Counted from the first letter of the stretch, positions 1 through 8,764 are shown. The stretch: 30,359 nt of DNA from Streptomyces sp. NRRL WC-3618 (GCF_001280005.1 NZ_LGDW01000495.1:1-30359); one strand, 5' to 3'. Notes: generated from the letters alone by a model not told the origin. Made by a program: numbers and translations.

Positions 1-89
1 TGGGGGAGGGGGAGCCGTTGTGGCGTGTGCATGAGGCGGTGTTCGGGGTGCGGGCGCTGGAGTCGGAGCCGGTGGATCCGCGGCTGTAG
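1..89 (+). CDS. C-terminal tail of an unidentified protein (partial)
   Basis: An open frame enters from the left edge (codons from position 3) and ends at TAG 87-89. The visible 28 residues are acidic and end in ESEPVDPRL. Third positions are all G or C except one, as expected of a real gene here. Too little is present to name a family. The gene converges on the minus-strand NAD-kinase-like gene, with a hairpin-rich spacer between them. Confidence 0.5.
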   Translation, partial: GEGEPLWRVHEAVFGVRALESEPVDPRL

Positions 90-136
90 GGGGGTGGGGT
101 TTGTTTCGCCCCCGCCGCCCTTACCCGTCCCGTCCT

Positions 137-202
137 TCTGGGGGCTGCGCCCCCAGACCCCCCTTTCGGCCCTGAAGGGGCCTCGTCCTCAAACGCCGGA
201 CG
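137..202. terminator. Hairpin cluster between convergent genes (bidirectional terminator / Streptomyces intergenic repeat)
   Basis: A perfect 9-bp stem TCTGGGGGC/GCCCCCAGA with a 3-nt loop lies at 137-157. A second stem GGCCC/GGGCC is at 168-182, and CGTCC/GGACG at 184-202 flanks TCAAACGC. From memory, this series of small GC hairpins recurs between convergent genes in many Streptomyces genomes. The rest of 90-233 holds nothing else recognisable. Confidence 0.6.
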
Positions 203-233
203 GGCCGGCGGGTGGGTGGGAAACGCGCCAAGG

Positions 234-1133
234 TCAGCCCACCAGCCGCAACCGCTCCCCGCACACCCCCACCCGCACCGTCTGCCCCCACGTCAACTGC
301 ACCGAATCCCCCTCCATCCCGTCCCCGAACGCCACCAGGCGTTCCGACTCCACCGTGAGTCGGAGGCCCGTTCCCGCCGCCAGTTCGCCCGCGACCAGCG
401 ACGTTCCCGTGACCGGGGAAGGCCACGCCTCGCGTACGAACCACAGCAGGCGGTCGTCGGTGGGCCGGGGGAGGGGGAGGGCGGCGCCGCGCTCCTGCCA
501 CACCGACCGCAGCCAGCCGCTCGCCCCGGTTCCCGTACCCACCAGTACTCCGGATGATGCCTGGGCCTCGACGACACCCCTGTCGTCGTCGAGGCCCAGG
601 CGGTAGCGGACCGTCTGGTGGCTGGGCGCCCCCAGGTAGATCTCGTTGAGGGCGACCAGCCGCTGGGTGTCGTCGGCGACCGCCTCGACCATGGTGAGTT
701 CGTCGACGCCGGTGTCCCGCGCGAGCACCGCGGGCAGCAGGCCCGCCACCGCCCCCGGCCGGTGCCGCACGAGCACCCCGGGATTGCGCCCCGGATCGGT
801 GTCTACGCCCACAACTGGCTGCCCCGTGAGGTACTTGGCGACATTCGCCACCAGCCCGTCCTGCCCGACCACGACGACCACGTCCTCGGGCGCGAACAGG
901 AAACGGTCCAAGTCGGCGCGCTCGAGCTGAGCCTGACGCCATGTCAGGGGGATCGCCGCCGTCACCTCCGCCATGGACCGACGGGCGCGGCGGTGGCGTT
1001 CGGCGATCTCCTCGATGTCCCGTCCCCGGGAGCGCAGAAAGAAGGCGGCCTGGCCGTGCGTGCCGTGCCGGGCCACCAACTCCTCGTACTCCGTGGTGCG
1101 GTGGACCAGGACGGCCCGTGGAGCGAGGCTCAC
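234..1133 (-). CDS. NAD kinase-fold (NAD/diacylglycerol kinase-like) protein
   Basis: The 299-aa product has the marks of the NAD(+) kinase fold. A strand VVVVV runs into GQDG (residues 90-93), at the place of the family GGDGT loop. Then come VGVDTDPG (about 108-115), ALNE (161-164), equivalent to the conserved NE motif, and GTGTGASGW (199-207), equivalent to the glycine-rich TGSTAY segment. The first G of GGDGT and its T are changed, so true NAD kinase activity is uncertain; it may act on another substrate or bind nucleotide only. The GTG start at 1133 overlaps the TGA of the upstream SPFH gene (GTGA), so the two are translationally coupled. Longer in-frame reading upstream runs into the SPFH gene and is not the start. 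Confidence 0.75.
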   Translation of the reverse strand: MSLAPRAVLVHRTTEYEELVARHGTHGQAAFFLRSRGRDIEEIAERHRRARRSMAEVTAAIPLTWRQAQLERADLDRFLFAPEDVVVVVGQDGLVANVAKYLTGQPVVGVDTDPGRNPGVLVRHRPGAVAGLLPAVLARDTGVDELTMVEAVADDTQRLVALNEIYLGAPSHQTVRYRLGLDDDRGVVEAQASSGVLVGTGTGASGWLRSVWQERGAALPLPRPTDDRLLWFVREAWPSPVTGTSLVAGELAAGTGLRLTVESERLVAFGDGMEGDSVQLTWGQTVRVGVCGERLRLVG

Positions 1134-2131
1134 TCCTGTGCTCCGCCCAGCCTGGCGAGCAGACCGGTCAGTACGTCCGGGGACACCGTCAGGCTGTCGA
1201 TCCGGGGCAGGTTCTCGGCGAGCCGGGTGCCCGTCAGGGCGTGCAGCATCGTCACGTCCGCGTCGGCGTGGGCCTGCAGCCACGCCGTCTGGGCCTGGGC
1301 GCGCGCCTCGCCCACCCCGCGCACGCTCGCGGCCTCCGCCTCCGCCAGCCGTATGACGCGCGCCGCCTCCGCGTCCGCCCGTACCGCGTCGGCCGCCGCG
1401 TACTCCTCGGCTTCCCGGCGGGCGTTCGTACCCCGCTGGTCGACCAACTGCTCCTCCCGCCGGGCGAGTTCGATCTGGCTGGCCAGTTCGTTCTCGGCGA
1501 TGGTCCGCTCCCGTTCGACGGCCACCGCGCGGCGCTCGTACGTCGCCCGGTCGGCCTCCTGCTGGATCTGTTCGCGGGCGGGAGTCCGCAACGCCCGCTC
1601 CACCTCGGGCTCCGGGCGCAGCGCCACCACCCGTACGGCCACGACCTCGATACCTGTGGCCGGCAGACGCGGCTCGGCGGCCAGCCCCGCCGCGACCCGT
1701 TCCCGTACCGACGCCACCCCGTCGACCAGCGCGGACGACAGTGTCGTACGGGCCAGGACGTCCAGGGCGTGCTGCTGGGCCGTCTCCGTCAGCAGGGTCG
1801 CCAGCTGCTCCAGGGGCGCGCCTCGCCATACGCCGGTGTCCGGGTCGACGGAGAAGTCGAGGCGGGCGGAGGCAAGGGCGGGGTCGCTGATGCGGTAGGT
1901 GACGGCTCCCTGGACCGACACGTCCTGGAAGTCGGACGTACGGGCGTGGAAGGTCATCGCCAACTCGCGGTCGTCGACCGGGATTTCGGAGAGCGAGGCG
2001 GCCAGGGCGCGGAACCAGAAGCTGAGCCCGGGACCGTCGTGCGCCAGTCGGCCGGAGCGGTGGTGGCGGATGTGGGCCGTGGGTGTGCCGCGCAGATGGC
2101 GCCAGCCGAGGCGCCGGGTGATGTCGGCCAT
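1130..2131 (-). CDS. SPFH/band-7 domain protein
   Basis: The 333-aa product starts MADITRR. It has an N-terminal SPFH/prohibitin-like region (about 30-180), with segments such as [12 protein letters not shown], then a long Ala/Glu/Arg-rich helical stretch (about 180-300) typical of the coiled coil that drives band-7 oligomers. Such proteins usually scaffold membrane microdomains, but no clear transmembrane segment is visible, so it may act in the cytoplasm or peripherally. ATG 2131 was chosen; an in-frame ATG at 2146 preceded directly by AAGGGA is an alternative. It overlaps the downstream NAD-kinase-like gene by 4 nt. Two palindromes at 2201-2248 lie upstream and could control it. Confidence 0.8.
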   Translation of the reverse strand: MADITRRLGWRHLRGTPTAHIRHHRSGRLAHDGPGLSFWFRALAASLSEIPVDDRELAMTFHARTSDFQDVSVQGAVTYRISDPALASARLDFSVDPDTGVWRGAPLEQLATLLTETAQQHALDVLARTTLSSALVDGVASVRERVAAGLAAEPRLPATGIEVVAVRVVALRPEPEVERALRTPAREQIQQEADRATYERRAVAVERERTIAENELASQIELARREEQLVDQRGTNARREAEEYAAADAVRADAEAARVIRLAEAEAASVRGVGEARAQAQTAWLQAHADADVTMLHALTGTRLAENLPRIDSLTVSPDVLTGLLARLGGAQE

Positions 2132-2200
2132 GTGCCTGTCTTCCATTCCCTTGTCGGGCGCGGGAGTGTCACCTGCTCGCAGGCGCTCCCGCACCCCTTG

Positions 2201-2248
2201 TCGTCATGTGGACGATATTCGGTCCCCCGCTTATCGTCAAGAGGACGA
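2201..2248. promoter_or_regulatory. Paired palindromes TCGTC-N5-GACGA in the SPFH/arcA divergent region
   Basis: Two perfect 5-bp-arm inverted repeats, 2201-2215 (spacer ATGTG) and 2234-2248 (spacer AAGAG), sit 33 bp apart start to start, about three helical turns. They lie about 70 bp upstream of the SPFH start and about 100 bp upstream of arcA. Likely a dimer-pair operator; the regulator is unknown. The rest of 2132-2346 shows no further structure I can name. Confidence 0.5.
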
Positions 2249-2346
2249 AATGGAGGGGTGGCCTGGGAGGGAGGAGGTGGCAGGGCTGTCGCATGTATAC
2301 CGCCGAGCGGCGGGTGAACAGGGTGCGAAGTGGTCAGGATGGAGGC

Positions 2347-3573
2347 ATGGGATTCCATGTCGACTCCGAGGCCGGGCGGCTGCGCCGCGTCATCCTGCAC
2401 AGGCCGGATCTAGAGCTCAAGAGGCTCACCCCCAGCAACAAGGACGCCCTCCTCTTCGACGACGTCCTGTGGGTGCGCCGTGCGCGCGCCGAGCACGACG
2501 GCTTCGCCGATGTCCTGCGTGACCGGGGTGTCGCAGTCCACCTCTTCGGCGACCTGCTCACCGAGGCCCTCGCGATCCCGGCGGCCCGCACCCTCGTACT
2601 GGACCGCGTCTTCGACGAGAAGGAGTACGGGCCGCTCGCCACCGACCATCTCCGGGCCGCCTTCGAGAACCTGGCCTCCGCCGAGTTGGCCGAGCTGCTC
2701 ATCGGCGGCATCACCAAGCGCGAGTTCCTCGCCGGGCACGCGGAGCCGACCTCGGTCCGTTTCCACGTCATGGACCTGGACGACTTCCTCCTCGGTCCGC
2801 TCCCCAACCATCTCTTCACCCGTGACACATCCGCCTGGATCTACGACGGCGTCTCCATCAACGCGATGCGCTTGCCCGCGCGCCAGCGGGAGACCGTGCA
2901 CTTCGAGGCGATCTACCGGCATCACCCGCTCTTCCGTGACGAAACCTTCCGCCTCTGGTCGGAAGGGCAGGCGGACTACCCCTCCACCATCGAGGGCGGC
3001 GATGTGCTCGTCATCGGCAACGGCGCCGTACTCATCGGCATGAGCGAGCGCACCACGCCCCAGGCGGTCGAGATGCTCGCGCACAAGCTCTTCGCCGCCG
3101 GTTCGGCCAAGACGATCGTGGCGCTCGACATGCCCAAACGGCGGGCGTTCATGCACCTCGACACGGTGATGACGATGGTCGACGGCGACACCTTCACGCA
3201 GTACGCCGGACTCGGCATGCTCCGTTCGTACACCATCGAACCGGGCGTCGGCGACAAGGAGTTGAAGGTCACCGACCATCCGCCGGAGCACATGCACCGG
3301 GCGATCGCCGCCGCGCTCGGGCTGAGCGAGATCCGCGTCCTGACCGCGACCCAGGACGTGCACGCGGCGGAACGCGAGCAGTGGGACGACGGCTGCAACG
3401 TCCTCGCCGTCGAGCCGGGGGTGGTCGTCGCGTACGAGCGCAACGCGACCACGAACACGCATCTGCGCAAGCAGGGGCTCGAGGTGATAGAGATCCCGGG
3501 CAGTGAGCTGGGGCGGGGGAGGGGCGGGCCGCGCTGTATGAGCTGCCCGGTGCAGCGGGACGCGGTGGTGTAG
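2347..3573 (+). CDS. arcA: Arginine deiminase
   Basis: The 408-aa product hydrolyses L-arginine to L-citrulline and ammonia in the cytoplasm. All family active-site blocks are visible in order: FTRD (157-160), EGGD (216-219), HLD (270-272) and, at the C terminus, CMSCPVQRD with the nucleophilic cysteine at about residue 400. Length matches the usual ~410 aa. ATG 2347 has AGGA at 2336-2339 (7 nt away) and GGAGG just before the start. An upstream in-frame ATG exists but adds a non-family extension. The next gene, argF, would take the citrulline on to ornithine and carbamoyl phosphate; no carbamate kinase gene is in the window. Confidence 0.96.
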   Translation: MGFHVDSEAGRLRRVILHRPDLELKRLTPSNKDALLFDDVLWVRRARAEHDGFADVLRDRGVAVHLFGDLLTEALAIPAARTLVLDRVFDEKEYGPLATDHLRAAFENLASAELAELLIGGITKREFLAGHAEPTSVRFHVMDLDDFLLGPLPNHLFTRDTSAWIYDGVSINAMRLPARQRETVHFEAIYRHHPLFRDETFRLWSEGQADYPSTIEGGDVLVIGNGAVLIGMSERTTPQAVEMLAHKLFAAGSAKTIVALDMPKRRAFMHLDTVMTMVDGDTFTQYAGLGMLRSYTIEPGVGDKELKVTDHPPEHMHRAIAAALGLSEIRVLTATQDVHAAEREQWDDGCNVLAVEPGVVVAYERNATTNTHLRKQGLEVIEIPGSELGRGRGGPRCMSCPVQRDAVV

Positions 3574-3675
3574 TGGTGGAGGCGTCCGCATAGAAATGTA
3601 GGGAGTCGTATAGACTTCCATCTGTCCATTCTTGCGATGTCATGTAAGTCCTGCCGGATCACCTGGAGCGTCCCC
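3574..3675 (+). promoter_or_regulatory. arcA-argF spacer with candidate promoter and weak ARG-box-like sequence
   Basis: This 102-bp spacer is clearly richer in A/T than its flanks. TAGACT at 3611-3616 resembles a sigma-HrdB -10 element. GCATAGAAATG at 3588-3598 loosely resembles half of an ArgR box, but I cannot score it. The spacing suggests argF can be transcribed independently of arcA. Confidence 0.35.
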
Positions 3676-4683
3676 ATGGCGACTGTCCCGACCGCCCTCG
3701 CCGGGCGCCACTTCCTCAAGGAGCTCGACTTCACCGAGGAGGAGTTCCGAGGGCTGCTCGACCTCGCCGCCGAGCTGAAGGCCGCGAAGAAGGCCGGGGC
3801 CGAGACGCGCTATCTGGTGGGGAAGAACATCGCGCTGATCTTCGAGAAGACCTCGACGCGTACGCGCTGCGCGTTCGAGGTCGCGGCGGCGGACCAGGGC
3901 GCGTCGACCACGTACCTGGACCCGTCCGGCTCGCAGATGGGGCACAAGGAGTCCGTGAAGGACACCGCGCGGGTGCTCGGGCGGATGTACGACGCGATCG
4001 AGTTCCGGGGTGACAGCCAGGCCGCGGTGGAGGAACTGGCCGCGTACGCGGGTGTGCCGGTGTTCAACGGTCTGACCGACGACTGGCACCCCACCCAGAT
4101 GCTGGCCGACGTGCTCACGATGACCGAGCACAGCGACAAGCCGTTGAAGGAGATCGCCTTCGCCTACCTCGGCGACGCGCGCTTCAACATGGGCAACTCG
4201 TATCTGATCACCGGTGCCCTGCTGGGTATGGACGTACGGATCGTCGCCCCCCGGGCCTACTGGCCGGCCGAGGACATCGTCGCCGACGCGCGGAAGCTGG
4301 CGGAGGCGAGCGGTGCGCGGGTGACGCTGACTGAAGAGGTGGCCGAGGGGGTGCGGGGCGTCGACTTCGTCGCCACCGACGTGTGGGTCTCCATGGGGGA
4401 GCCGAAGTCGGTGTGGGCGGAGCGGATCGCGGCGTTGGCGGCGTACGCCGTGACGATGGATGTGCTGCGGGCGACCGGGAACGCGCAGGTGAAGTTCCTG
4501 CACTGTCTGCCGGCGTTTCATGACCTGGGCACCAAGGTCGGGCGCGAGATACACGAGACGTACGGGCTGGAGTCGCTGGAAGTCACGGACGAGGTGTTCG
4601 AGTCGGAGCACTCGGTGGTGTTCGACGAGGCGGAGAACCGACTGCATACGATCAAGGCGGTGCTGGTCGCCACGCTGGGTTGA
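3676..4683 (+). CDS. argF: Ornithine carbamoyltransferase
   Basis: The 335-aa product interconverts ornithine plus carbamoyl phosphate and citrulline plus phosphate. The carbamoyl phosphate loop STRT is at 60-63, HPTQ at 138-141, a late SMG segment (ornithine-side loop), and HCLP at 276-279 with the catalytic cysteine. Length is normal. ATG 3676 has GGAG at 3665-3668, 7 nt upstream; an earlier in-frame ATG at 3637 lacks this support. Placed behind arcA, it may work in the catabolic direction (arcB role), though residues alone do not separate catabolic from anabolic enzymes. Confidence 0.95.
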   Translation: MATVPTALAGRHFLKELDFTEEEFRGLLDLAAELKAAKKAGAETRYLVGKNIALIFEKTSTRTRCAFEVAAADQGASTTYLDPSGSQMGHKESVKDTARVLGRMYDAIEFRGDSQAAVEELAAYAGVPVFNGLTDDWHPTQMLADVLTMTEHSDKPLKEIAFAYLGDARFNMGNSYLITGALLGMDVRIVAPRAYWPAEDIVADARKLAEASGARVTLTEEVAEGVRGVDFVATDVWVSMGEPKSVWAERIAALAAYAVTMDVLRATGNAQVKFLHCLPAFHDLGTKVGREIHETYGLESLEVTDEVFESEHSVVFDEAENRLHTIKAVLVATLG

Positions 4684-4719
4684 GGCGGGCTCGTTCTTCA
4701 AACGTTCGTCAAATGCCTC

Positions 4720-4737
4720 ACGGGCCGGGGCGCCCGT
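4720..4737. terminator. Short hairpin between convergent argF and ATP-binding gene
   Basis: A 6-bp stem ACGGGC/GCCCGT with a 6-nt loop lies in the 66-bp gap between two convergent genes. No T-tract follows. It is the only fold seen in the gap. Confidence 0.35.
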
Positions 4738-4749
4738 CCGGCGTGGGGC

Positions 4750-5208
4750 TCACTGCCCCCGGCGACGCCACTGTGCCGGCACCACCGGCACCCTGAACCA
4801 CACCGCCTTGCCCGATTCCGTGGGCCGGTGGCCGCACGACGAGCTCAGTGTTCGGATCAGCAGCAGCCCCCGGCCGTGCTCCTGCCAGGGGTCCGGCATC
4901 TCCGGCGTCGGCCGGGTCAGATTCCCCGGCGGTGCCGGGTCGGGGTCGTGCACCTCGACCTGGCAGCTGGTCGGCAGCAGCTCCACCACCAGCTCTATCG
5001 GTGTGGTGCCGGCCGTGTGCTCCACGGCGTTCGCCACCAGTTCCGCGGTGAGCAGTTCCGCCGTGTCGCAGTCCGCCGCCGCGTGTTCGAGCTCGGTCAG
5101 AGCCGTGCGGACCAGCGCGCGGGCGACAGGCACCGCCGCGGCGGTGTGCGGCAGGGCGATACGCCAGGAGGCGGGGGCGGAGGGCTCTTGCAAGGCGGTT
5201 CCGTTCAT
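4750..5208 (-). CDS. ATP-binding protein, anti-sigma factor (RsbW/SpoIIAB-like HATPase) type
   Basis: The 152-aa product is a single GHKL ATPase domain. The N box ELVANAVEHT is at 56-65, a G1-like HDPDP at 87-91 (the glycine of DxGxG is replaced), and the G2 segment HGRGLLLI at 111-118. Streptomyces encodes dozens of such small ATPases; some are anti-sigma kinases, most have no known partner. No sigma factor or anti-sigma antagonist gene adjoins it. The region before the ATG folds as AGCAGG-CAGT-CCTGCT (5211-5226), overlapping the only SD-like sequence. Confidence 0.85.
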   Translation of the reverse strand: MNGTALQEPSAPASWRIALPHTAAAVPVARALVRTALTELEHAAADCDTAELLTAELVANAVEHTAGTTPIELVVELLPTSCQVEVHDPDPAPPGNLTRPTPEMPDPWQEHGRGLLLIRTLSSSCGHRPTESGKAVWFRVPVVPAQWRRRGQ

Positions 5209-5431
5209 GGAGCAGGCAGTCCTGCTTTCAACAATGTGAATGGTACGGCGAGGTCGGGCAGATGTTCGTCCGGCGCCGAGCGGAACCTTCGGACCCGCTC
5301 ACTGTCCGGCCTACCCAGACCAACGGCCCGTCTCCCTCGCCCACTCCCACTGTTACCGCTTTATTAACACCCCGTGACGGGGCCGGATCACCGGAACAGC
5401 CTTCCTGCCCCCCTCACTCTTATTGCGCCCT

Positions 5432-5447
5432 CGTGACGACAGTCACG
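5432..5447. promoter_or_regulatory. Palindromic operator CGTGAC-GACA-GTCACG before the enoyl-CoA hydratase operon
   Basis: A perfect 6-bp-arm inverted repeat 54 bp before the GTG start, followed 10 nt later by GATAAA (5455-5460), a likely -10. Its core TGACGACAGTCA recurs exactly at 11399-11410. The remainder of the 5209-5500 spacer is AT-richer near 5350-5370 but shows no other clear element apart from the 5211-5226 hairpin. Confidence 0.6.
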
Positions 5448-5500
5448 GACCGGTGATAAATTCAGGCGAAGCCGTCCCCCGCTCGACGAGGAGGCCGTGC

Positions 5501-6331
5501 GTGAGTCCCTTCACCGGCTCGACCCCCCGCACCTCCGCCTGGCAGCACCTCCGCCTCGACGTCACCCCCACCGGCGTGGCCACCGTCACCCTCGCCCGCC
5601 CCGAGAAACTCAACGCCCTCACCTTCGGCGCCTACGCCGACCTGCGCGATCTGCTCGCCGAGCTGTCGCGGGAGAGATCGGTACGGGCGTTGGTGCTGGC
5701 CGGCGAGGGGCGCGGCTTCTGCTCCGGCGGTGACGTCGACGAGATCATCGGCGCCACCCTCTCCATGGACACCGCCCAGCTGCTCGACTTCAACCGGATG
5801 ACCGGGCAGGTCGTGCGGGCCGTACGGGAGTGCCCGTTCCCGGTGATCGCGGCGGTGCACGGGGTGGCGGCGGGCGCCGGCGCGGTTCTCGCGCTGGCCG
5901 CCGACTTCCGCGTCGCCGATCCGTCCGCGCGCTTCGCGTTCCTCTTCACCCGGGTCGGCCTCTCCGGCGGCGACATGGGCGCCGCCTATCTGCTGCCCCG
6001 GGTGGTCGGACTCGGCCACGCGACCCGCCTGCTGATGCTCGGCGAGCCGGTGCGTGCGCTCGAGGCCGAGCGCATCGGCCTGATCAGCGAGCTGACCGAC
6101 GAGGGACGCGCCGACGAGGCCGCCCAGGCACTGGCACACCGCCTCGCCGAGGGCCCGGCACTGGCATACGCGCAGACGAAGGCGCTGCTCACCGCCGAAC
6201 TGGACATGCCGCTGGCCGCAGCCGTGGAACTGGACGCCGCCACCCAGGCCCTCCTCATGACCGGCGAGGACTACAAGGAGTTCCACGCGGCGTTCACGCA
6301 GAAACGCCCTCCCGAGTGGAGGGGGCGGTGA
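5501..6331 (+). CDS. Enoyl-CoA hydratase/isomerase family protein
   Basis: The 276-aa product is a crotonase-fold enzyme. It shows the N-terminal substrate strand (VTLARPEKLNAL), the oxyanion-hole segment RGFCSGGDVDE, and a second block HGVAAGAGAVLALAADFRVA. In this cluster it would hydrate or open a CoA-bound intermediate after ring de-aromatisation. The GTG start at 5501 has GAGGAGG at 5488-5494, 6 nt away, which decides against the earlier in-frame ATG at 5423. The stop overlaps the next start as GTGA, so the hydratase and the monooxygenase/reductase are coupled. The palindrome at 5432-5447 is the likely operator. Confidence 0.88.
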   Translation: MSPFTGSTPRTSAWQHLRLDVTPTGVATVTLARPEKLNALTFGAYADLRDLLAELSRERSVRALVLAGEGRGFCSGGDVDEIIGATLSMDTAQLLDFNRMTGQVVRAVRECPFPVIAAVHGVAAGAGAVLALAADFRVADPSARFAFLFTRVGLSGGDMGAAYLLPRVVGLGHATRLLMLGEPVRALEAERIGLISELTDEGRADEAAQALAHRLAEGPALAYAQTKALLTAELDMPLAAAVELDAATQALLMTGEDYKEFHAAFTQKRPPEWRGR

Positions 6332-8724
6332 CCGTGGCGCGCTCGGCCCCCCACCGCGTCGCGATCGTCGGCGGCGGCCCCGGCGGCCTCTACGCCGCCG
6401 CCCTCCTCAAACGCCTCGACCCCACCCGCGACATCACCCTCTGGGAACGCAACGCCCCCGACGACACCTTCGGCTTCGGAGTCGTCCTCTCCGACGAGAC
6501 CCTCGGCGGCATCGAACACGCCGACCCCGTGGTCTACGACGCCCTGCGACAGCACTTCACCCGCTGGGACGACATAGACATCGTCCACCGCGACACCCGC
6601 CACACGTCCGGAGGGCACGGCTTCGCCGCCCTCGGCCGGCGGCGGCTCCTGGAGATCCTGCACGCCCGTTGCCGCTCGCTCGGCGTCGAACTGCGCTTCC
6701 ACACGCGGGCGCCGGACCCGGCGTGGCTGGCACGGACGTACGACCTGGTCATCGCGGCGGACGGGGTGAACAGCACCACCCGCGGGGCCTACGCCGAAAA
6801 GTTCCGGCCCCGGGTGACCACCCACCGCTGCCGCTACCTCTGGCTTGCCGCCGACTTCGCCTTCGACGCGTTCCGCTTCGAGATCGCGGAGACGGAGTAC
6901 GGCGTGATGCAGCTCCACGGATACCCGTACTCCGCCGACGCCTCGACCGTGATCGTCGAGATGCGCGAGGAGGTGTGGCGGGCGGCAGGCTTCGACCAAC
7001 CGGACGAACCGGCTGCGGACGAACCGGCTGCGGACGAACCGGCAGCGGCGGTACCGGGAGTGGACGAACCCGCAGTGGACGAATCCGCAGCGGACAGCCC
7101 GGCACCGCGCGTCCAGGCATCCGTCGAACGCTGCGCCAAGATCTTCGCGGACGCCCTCGGTGGACGGCCGCTGCGCGCCGGCACGTCGGCGTGGACCACC
7201 TTCCGTACGGTCGTCAACGAGCGTTGGTCGCACGGCAACGTCGTGCTCCTCGGGGACGCCGCCCACACCGCCCACTTCTCCATCGGCTCCGGTACGAAGC
7301 TCGCCGTCGAGGACGCCCTCGCGCTCGCCGCCTGTCTGGAGGAGCGGCCGACTCTTGCCGAGGCGCTGGCGGCGTACGAGGAGGAGCGGCGGCCCGTCGT
7401 CGCGTCCACCCAGCGGGCGGCCCGCGCCAGCCTGGAGTGGTTCGAGAACCTCCCCCGATATCTGGACCAGCCGCCCCGCCAGTTCGCCTTCAACCTCCTC
7501 ACCCGCAGCCGCCGCGTCACCCACGACAACCTGCGGCTGCGCGACCCGCACTTCACCGCCGCAGTGGAGCGGGAGTTCGGTTGCCCGCCCGCCACCCCGC
7601 CGATGTTCACGCCCTTCCGGCTGCGCGGACTGACCCTCCGCAACCGCGTCGTCGTGTCCCCCATGGACATGTACTCGGCCACGGACGGTGTCCCCGGCGA
7701 CTTCCACCTCGTCCACCTGGGCGCGAGAGCACTGGGGGGCGCCGGCCTGGTGATGTCCGAGATGGTGTGCGTGAGCGCCGAGGGACGCATCACCCCGGGC
7801 TGCGCCGGCCTCTACACGGACCGGCAGGCCGAGGCCTGGCAGCGCGTCACCGCCTTCGCGCACGCCCAGGCTCCCGGCACCGCACTCGGCGTCCAGCTCG
7901 GCCACGCGGGCCGCAAGGGCTCGACGAAGCTGATGTGGGAGGGCATCGACGAACCGCTGGCGGAGGGCAACTGGCCACTGGTCGCCGCGTCCCCGATCCC
8001 GTACGGGCCCCGCAGTCAGACCCCGCGCGAACTGACGCGCACTCAACTCAGCACGATCCGCGCGGAGTTCATGGCAGCCGCGCGCAGAGCCGCTCGCGCG
8101 GACTTCGACCTTCTCGAACTCCACTGCGCCCACGGGTACTTGCTCTCAGGCTTCCTCTCCCCGCTCACCAACCACCGCACGGACGCGTACGGCGGTCCGC
8201 TCGCCGCCCGGCTCCGTTTCCCCCTCGAAGTCTTCGACTCCGTACGGGGGGTGTGGCCCGAGGACCGTCCCATGACGGTCCGGCTCTCGGCCACGGACTG
8301 GGCCGAGGGCGGTACGACGGCTGAGGACGCCGTCGCGATCGCGCGGGCCTTCGTGGACCACGGCGCCGACGCGATCGATGTGTCGACCGGGCAGGTGGTG
8401 CCCGACGAGCGTCCGGAGTACGGCCGTTCGTACCAGACCCCGTTCGCGGACCTGATCCGCCACGAGACCGGCGCCCCGGTGATCGCGGTCGGCGCGATCT
8501 CCTCCTGGGACGACGTCAACTCCCTTGTCCTGGCGGGCCGTACAGACCTGTGCGCGCTGGCCCGCCCCCATCTCTACGACCCGAACTGGACCCTGCACGC
8601 GGCAGCCGAGCAGGGCTACGAGGGTCCGGGCGCCGTCTGGCCGACGCCGTACCGCGCGGGCAGCCGACGCCCGCGCACCGGACGTATGGACGCCCCCAAA
8701 CCCCGGCTCACCCTGGGGAGTTGA
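6328..8724 (+). CDS. Fused FAD monooxygenase / old yellow enzyme: 2-aminobenzoyl-CoA monooxygenase-reductase or salicylyl-CoA 5-hydroxylase type
   Basis: The 798-aa two-domain protein begins with a flavin monooxygenase. Its Rossmann motif GGGPGG is at 15-20, and the FAD-binding block GDAAHTAHFSIGSGTKLAVEDA lies near 310. From about residue 420 an old-yellow-enzyme domain follows, with VSPMDMYSA, the HAGRKGS block and HCAHGYLLSGFLSP. This architecture is that of 2-aminobenzoyl-CoA monooxygenase/reductase, which hydroxylates and reduces the CoA-activated ring; databases also call it salicylyl-CoA 5-hydroxylase. The nearby aryl-CoA ligase, acyl-CoA dehydrogenase and RidA favour the anthranilate reading. 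GTG 6328 overlaps the previous stop; GTG 6334 is possible. A repeat-derived 35-residue insert interrupts the monooxygenase domain. Confidence 0.88.
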   Translation: MTVARSAPHRVAIVGGGPGGLYAAALLKRLDPTRDITLWERNAPDDTFGFGVVLSDETLGGIEHADPVVYDALRQHFTRWDDIDIVHRDTRHTSGGHGFAALGRRRLLEILHARCRSLGVELRFHTRAPDPAWLARTYDLVIAADGVNSTTRGAYAEKFRPRVTTHRCRYLWLAADFAFDAFRFEIAETEYGVMQLHGYPYSADASTVIVEMREEVWRAAGFDQPDEPAADEPAADEPAAAVPGVDEPAVDESAADSPAPRVQASVERCAKIFADALGGRPLRAGTSAWTTFRTVVNERWSHGNVVLLGDAAHTAHFSIGSGTKLAVEDALALAACLEERPTLAEALAAYEEERRPVVASTQRAARASLEWFENLPRYLDQPPRQFAFNLLTRSRRVTHDNLRLRDPHFTAAVEREFGCPPATPPMFTPFRLRGLTLRNRVVVSPMDMYSATDGVPGDFHLVHLGARALGGAGLVMSEMVCVSAEGRITPGCAGLYTDRQAEAWQRVTAFAHAQAPGTALGVQLGHAGRKGSTKLMWEGIDEPLAEGNWPLVAASPIPYGPRSQTPRELTRTQLSTIRAEFMAAARRAARADFDLLELHCAHGYLLSGFLSPLTNHRTDAYGGPLAARLRFPLEVFDSVRGVWPEDRPMTVRLSATDWAEGGTTAEDAVAIARAFVDHGADAIDVSTGQVVPDERPEYGRSYQTPFADLIRHETGAPVIAVGAISSWDDVNSLVLAGRTDLCALARPHLYDPNWTLHAAAEQGYEGPGAVWPTPYRAGSRRPRTGRMDAPKPRLTLGS
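7003..7107 (+). repeat. 15-bp in-frame tandem repeat, seven units
   Basis: Three near-identical units (GACGAACCGGCTGCG type) at 7003-7047 are followed by four degenerate ones to 7107. They encode pentapeptides DEPAA, DEPAA, DEPAA, AVPGV, DEPAV, DESAA, DSPAP (residues 226-260). The insert is acidic, Pro/Ala-rich and probably an exposed loop in the monooxygenase domain. Confidence 0.85.
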
Positions 8725-8727
8725 CCT

Positions 8728-8758
8728 CGGTGCCGACGAAAACCCGCACCCGGCACCG
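8728..8758. terminator. Bidirectional terminator hairpin between convergent genes
   Basis: An 8-bp perfect stem CGGTGCCG/CGGCACCG with a 15-nt loop fills the 40-bp gap between the monooxygenase/reductase and the PaaX-family gene. Confidence 0.55.
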
Positions 8759-8764
8759 CTCGTG

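Noticed and set aside
234..1829. 531-aa version of the NAD-kinase-like protein
   Set aside because: The first ~230 residues are an out-of-frame reading of the SPFH gene; GTG 1133 with the GTGA overlap gives the family length.
5830..8724. 964-aa version of the monooxygenase/reductase
   Set aside because: Its first 166 residues are an out-of-frame reading of the enoyl-CoA hydratase; GTG 6328 overlaps that gene's stop.
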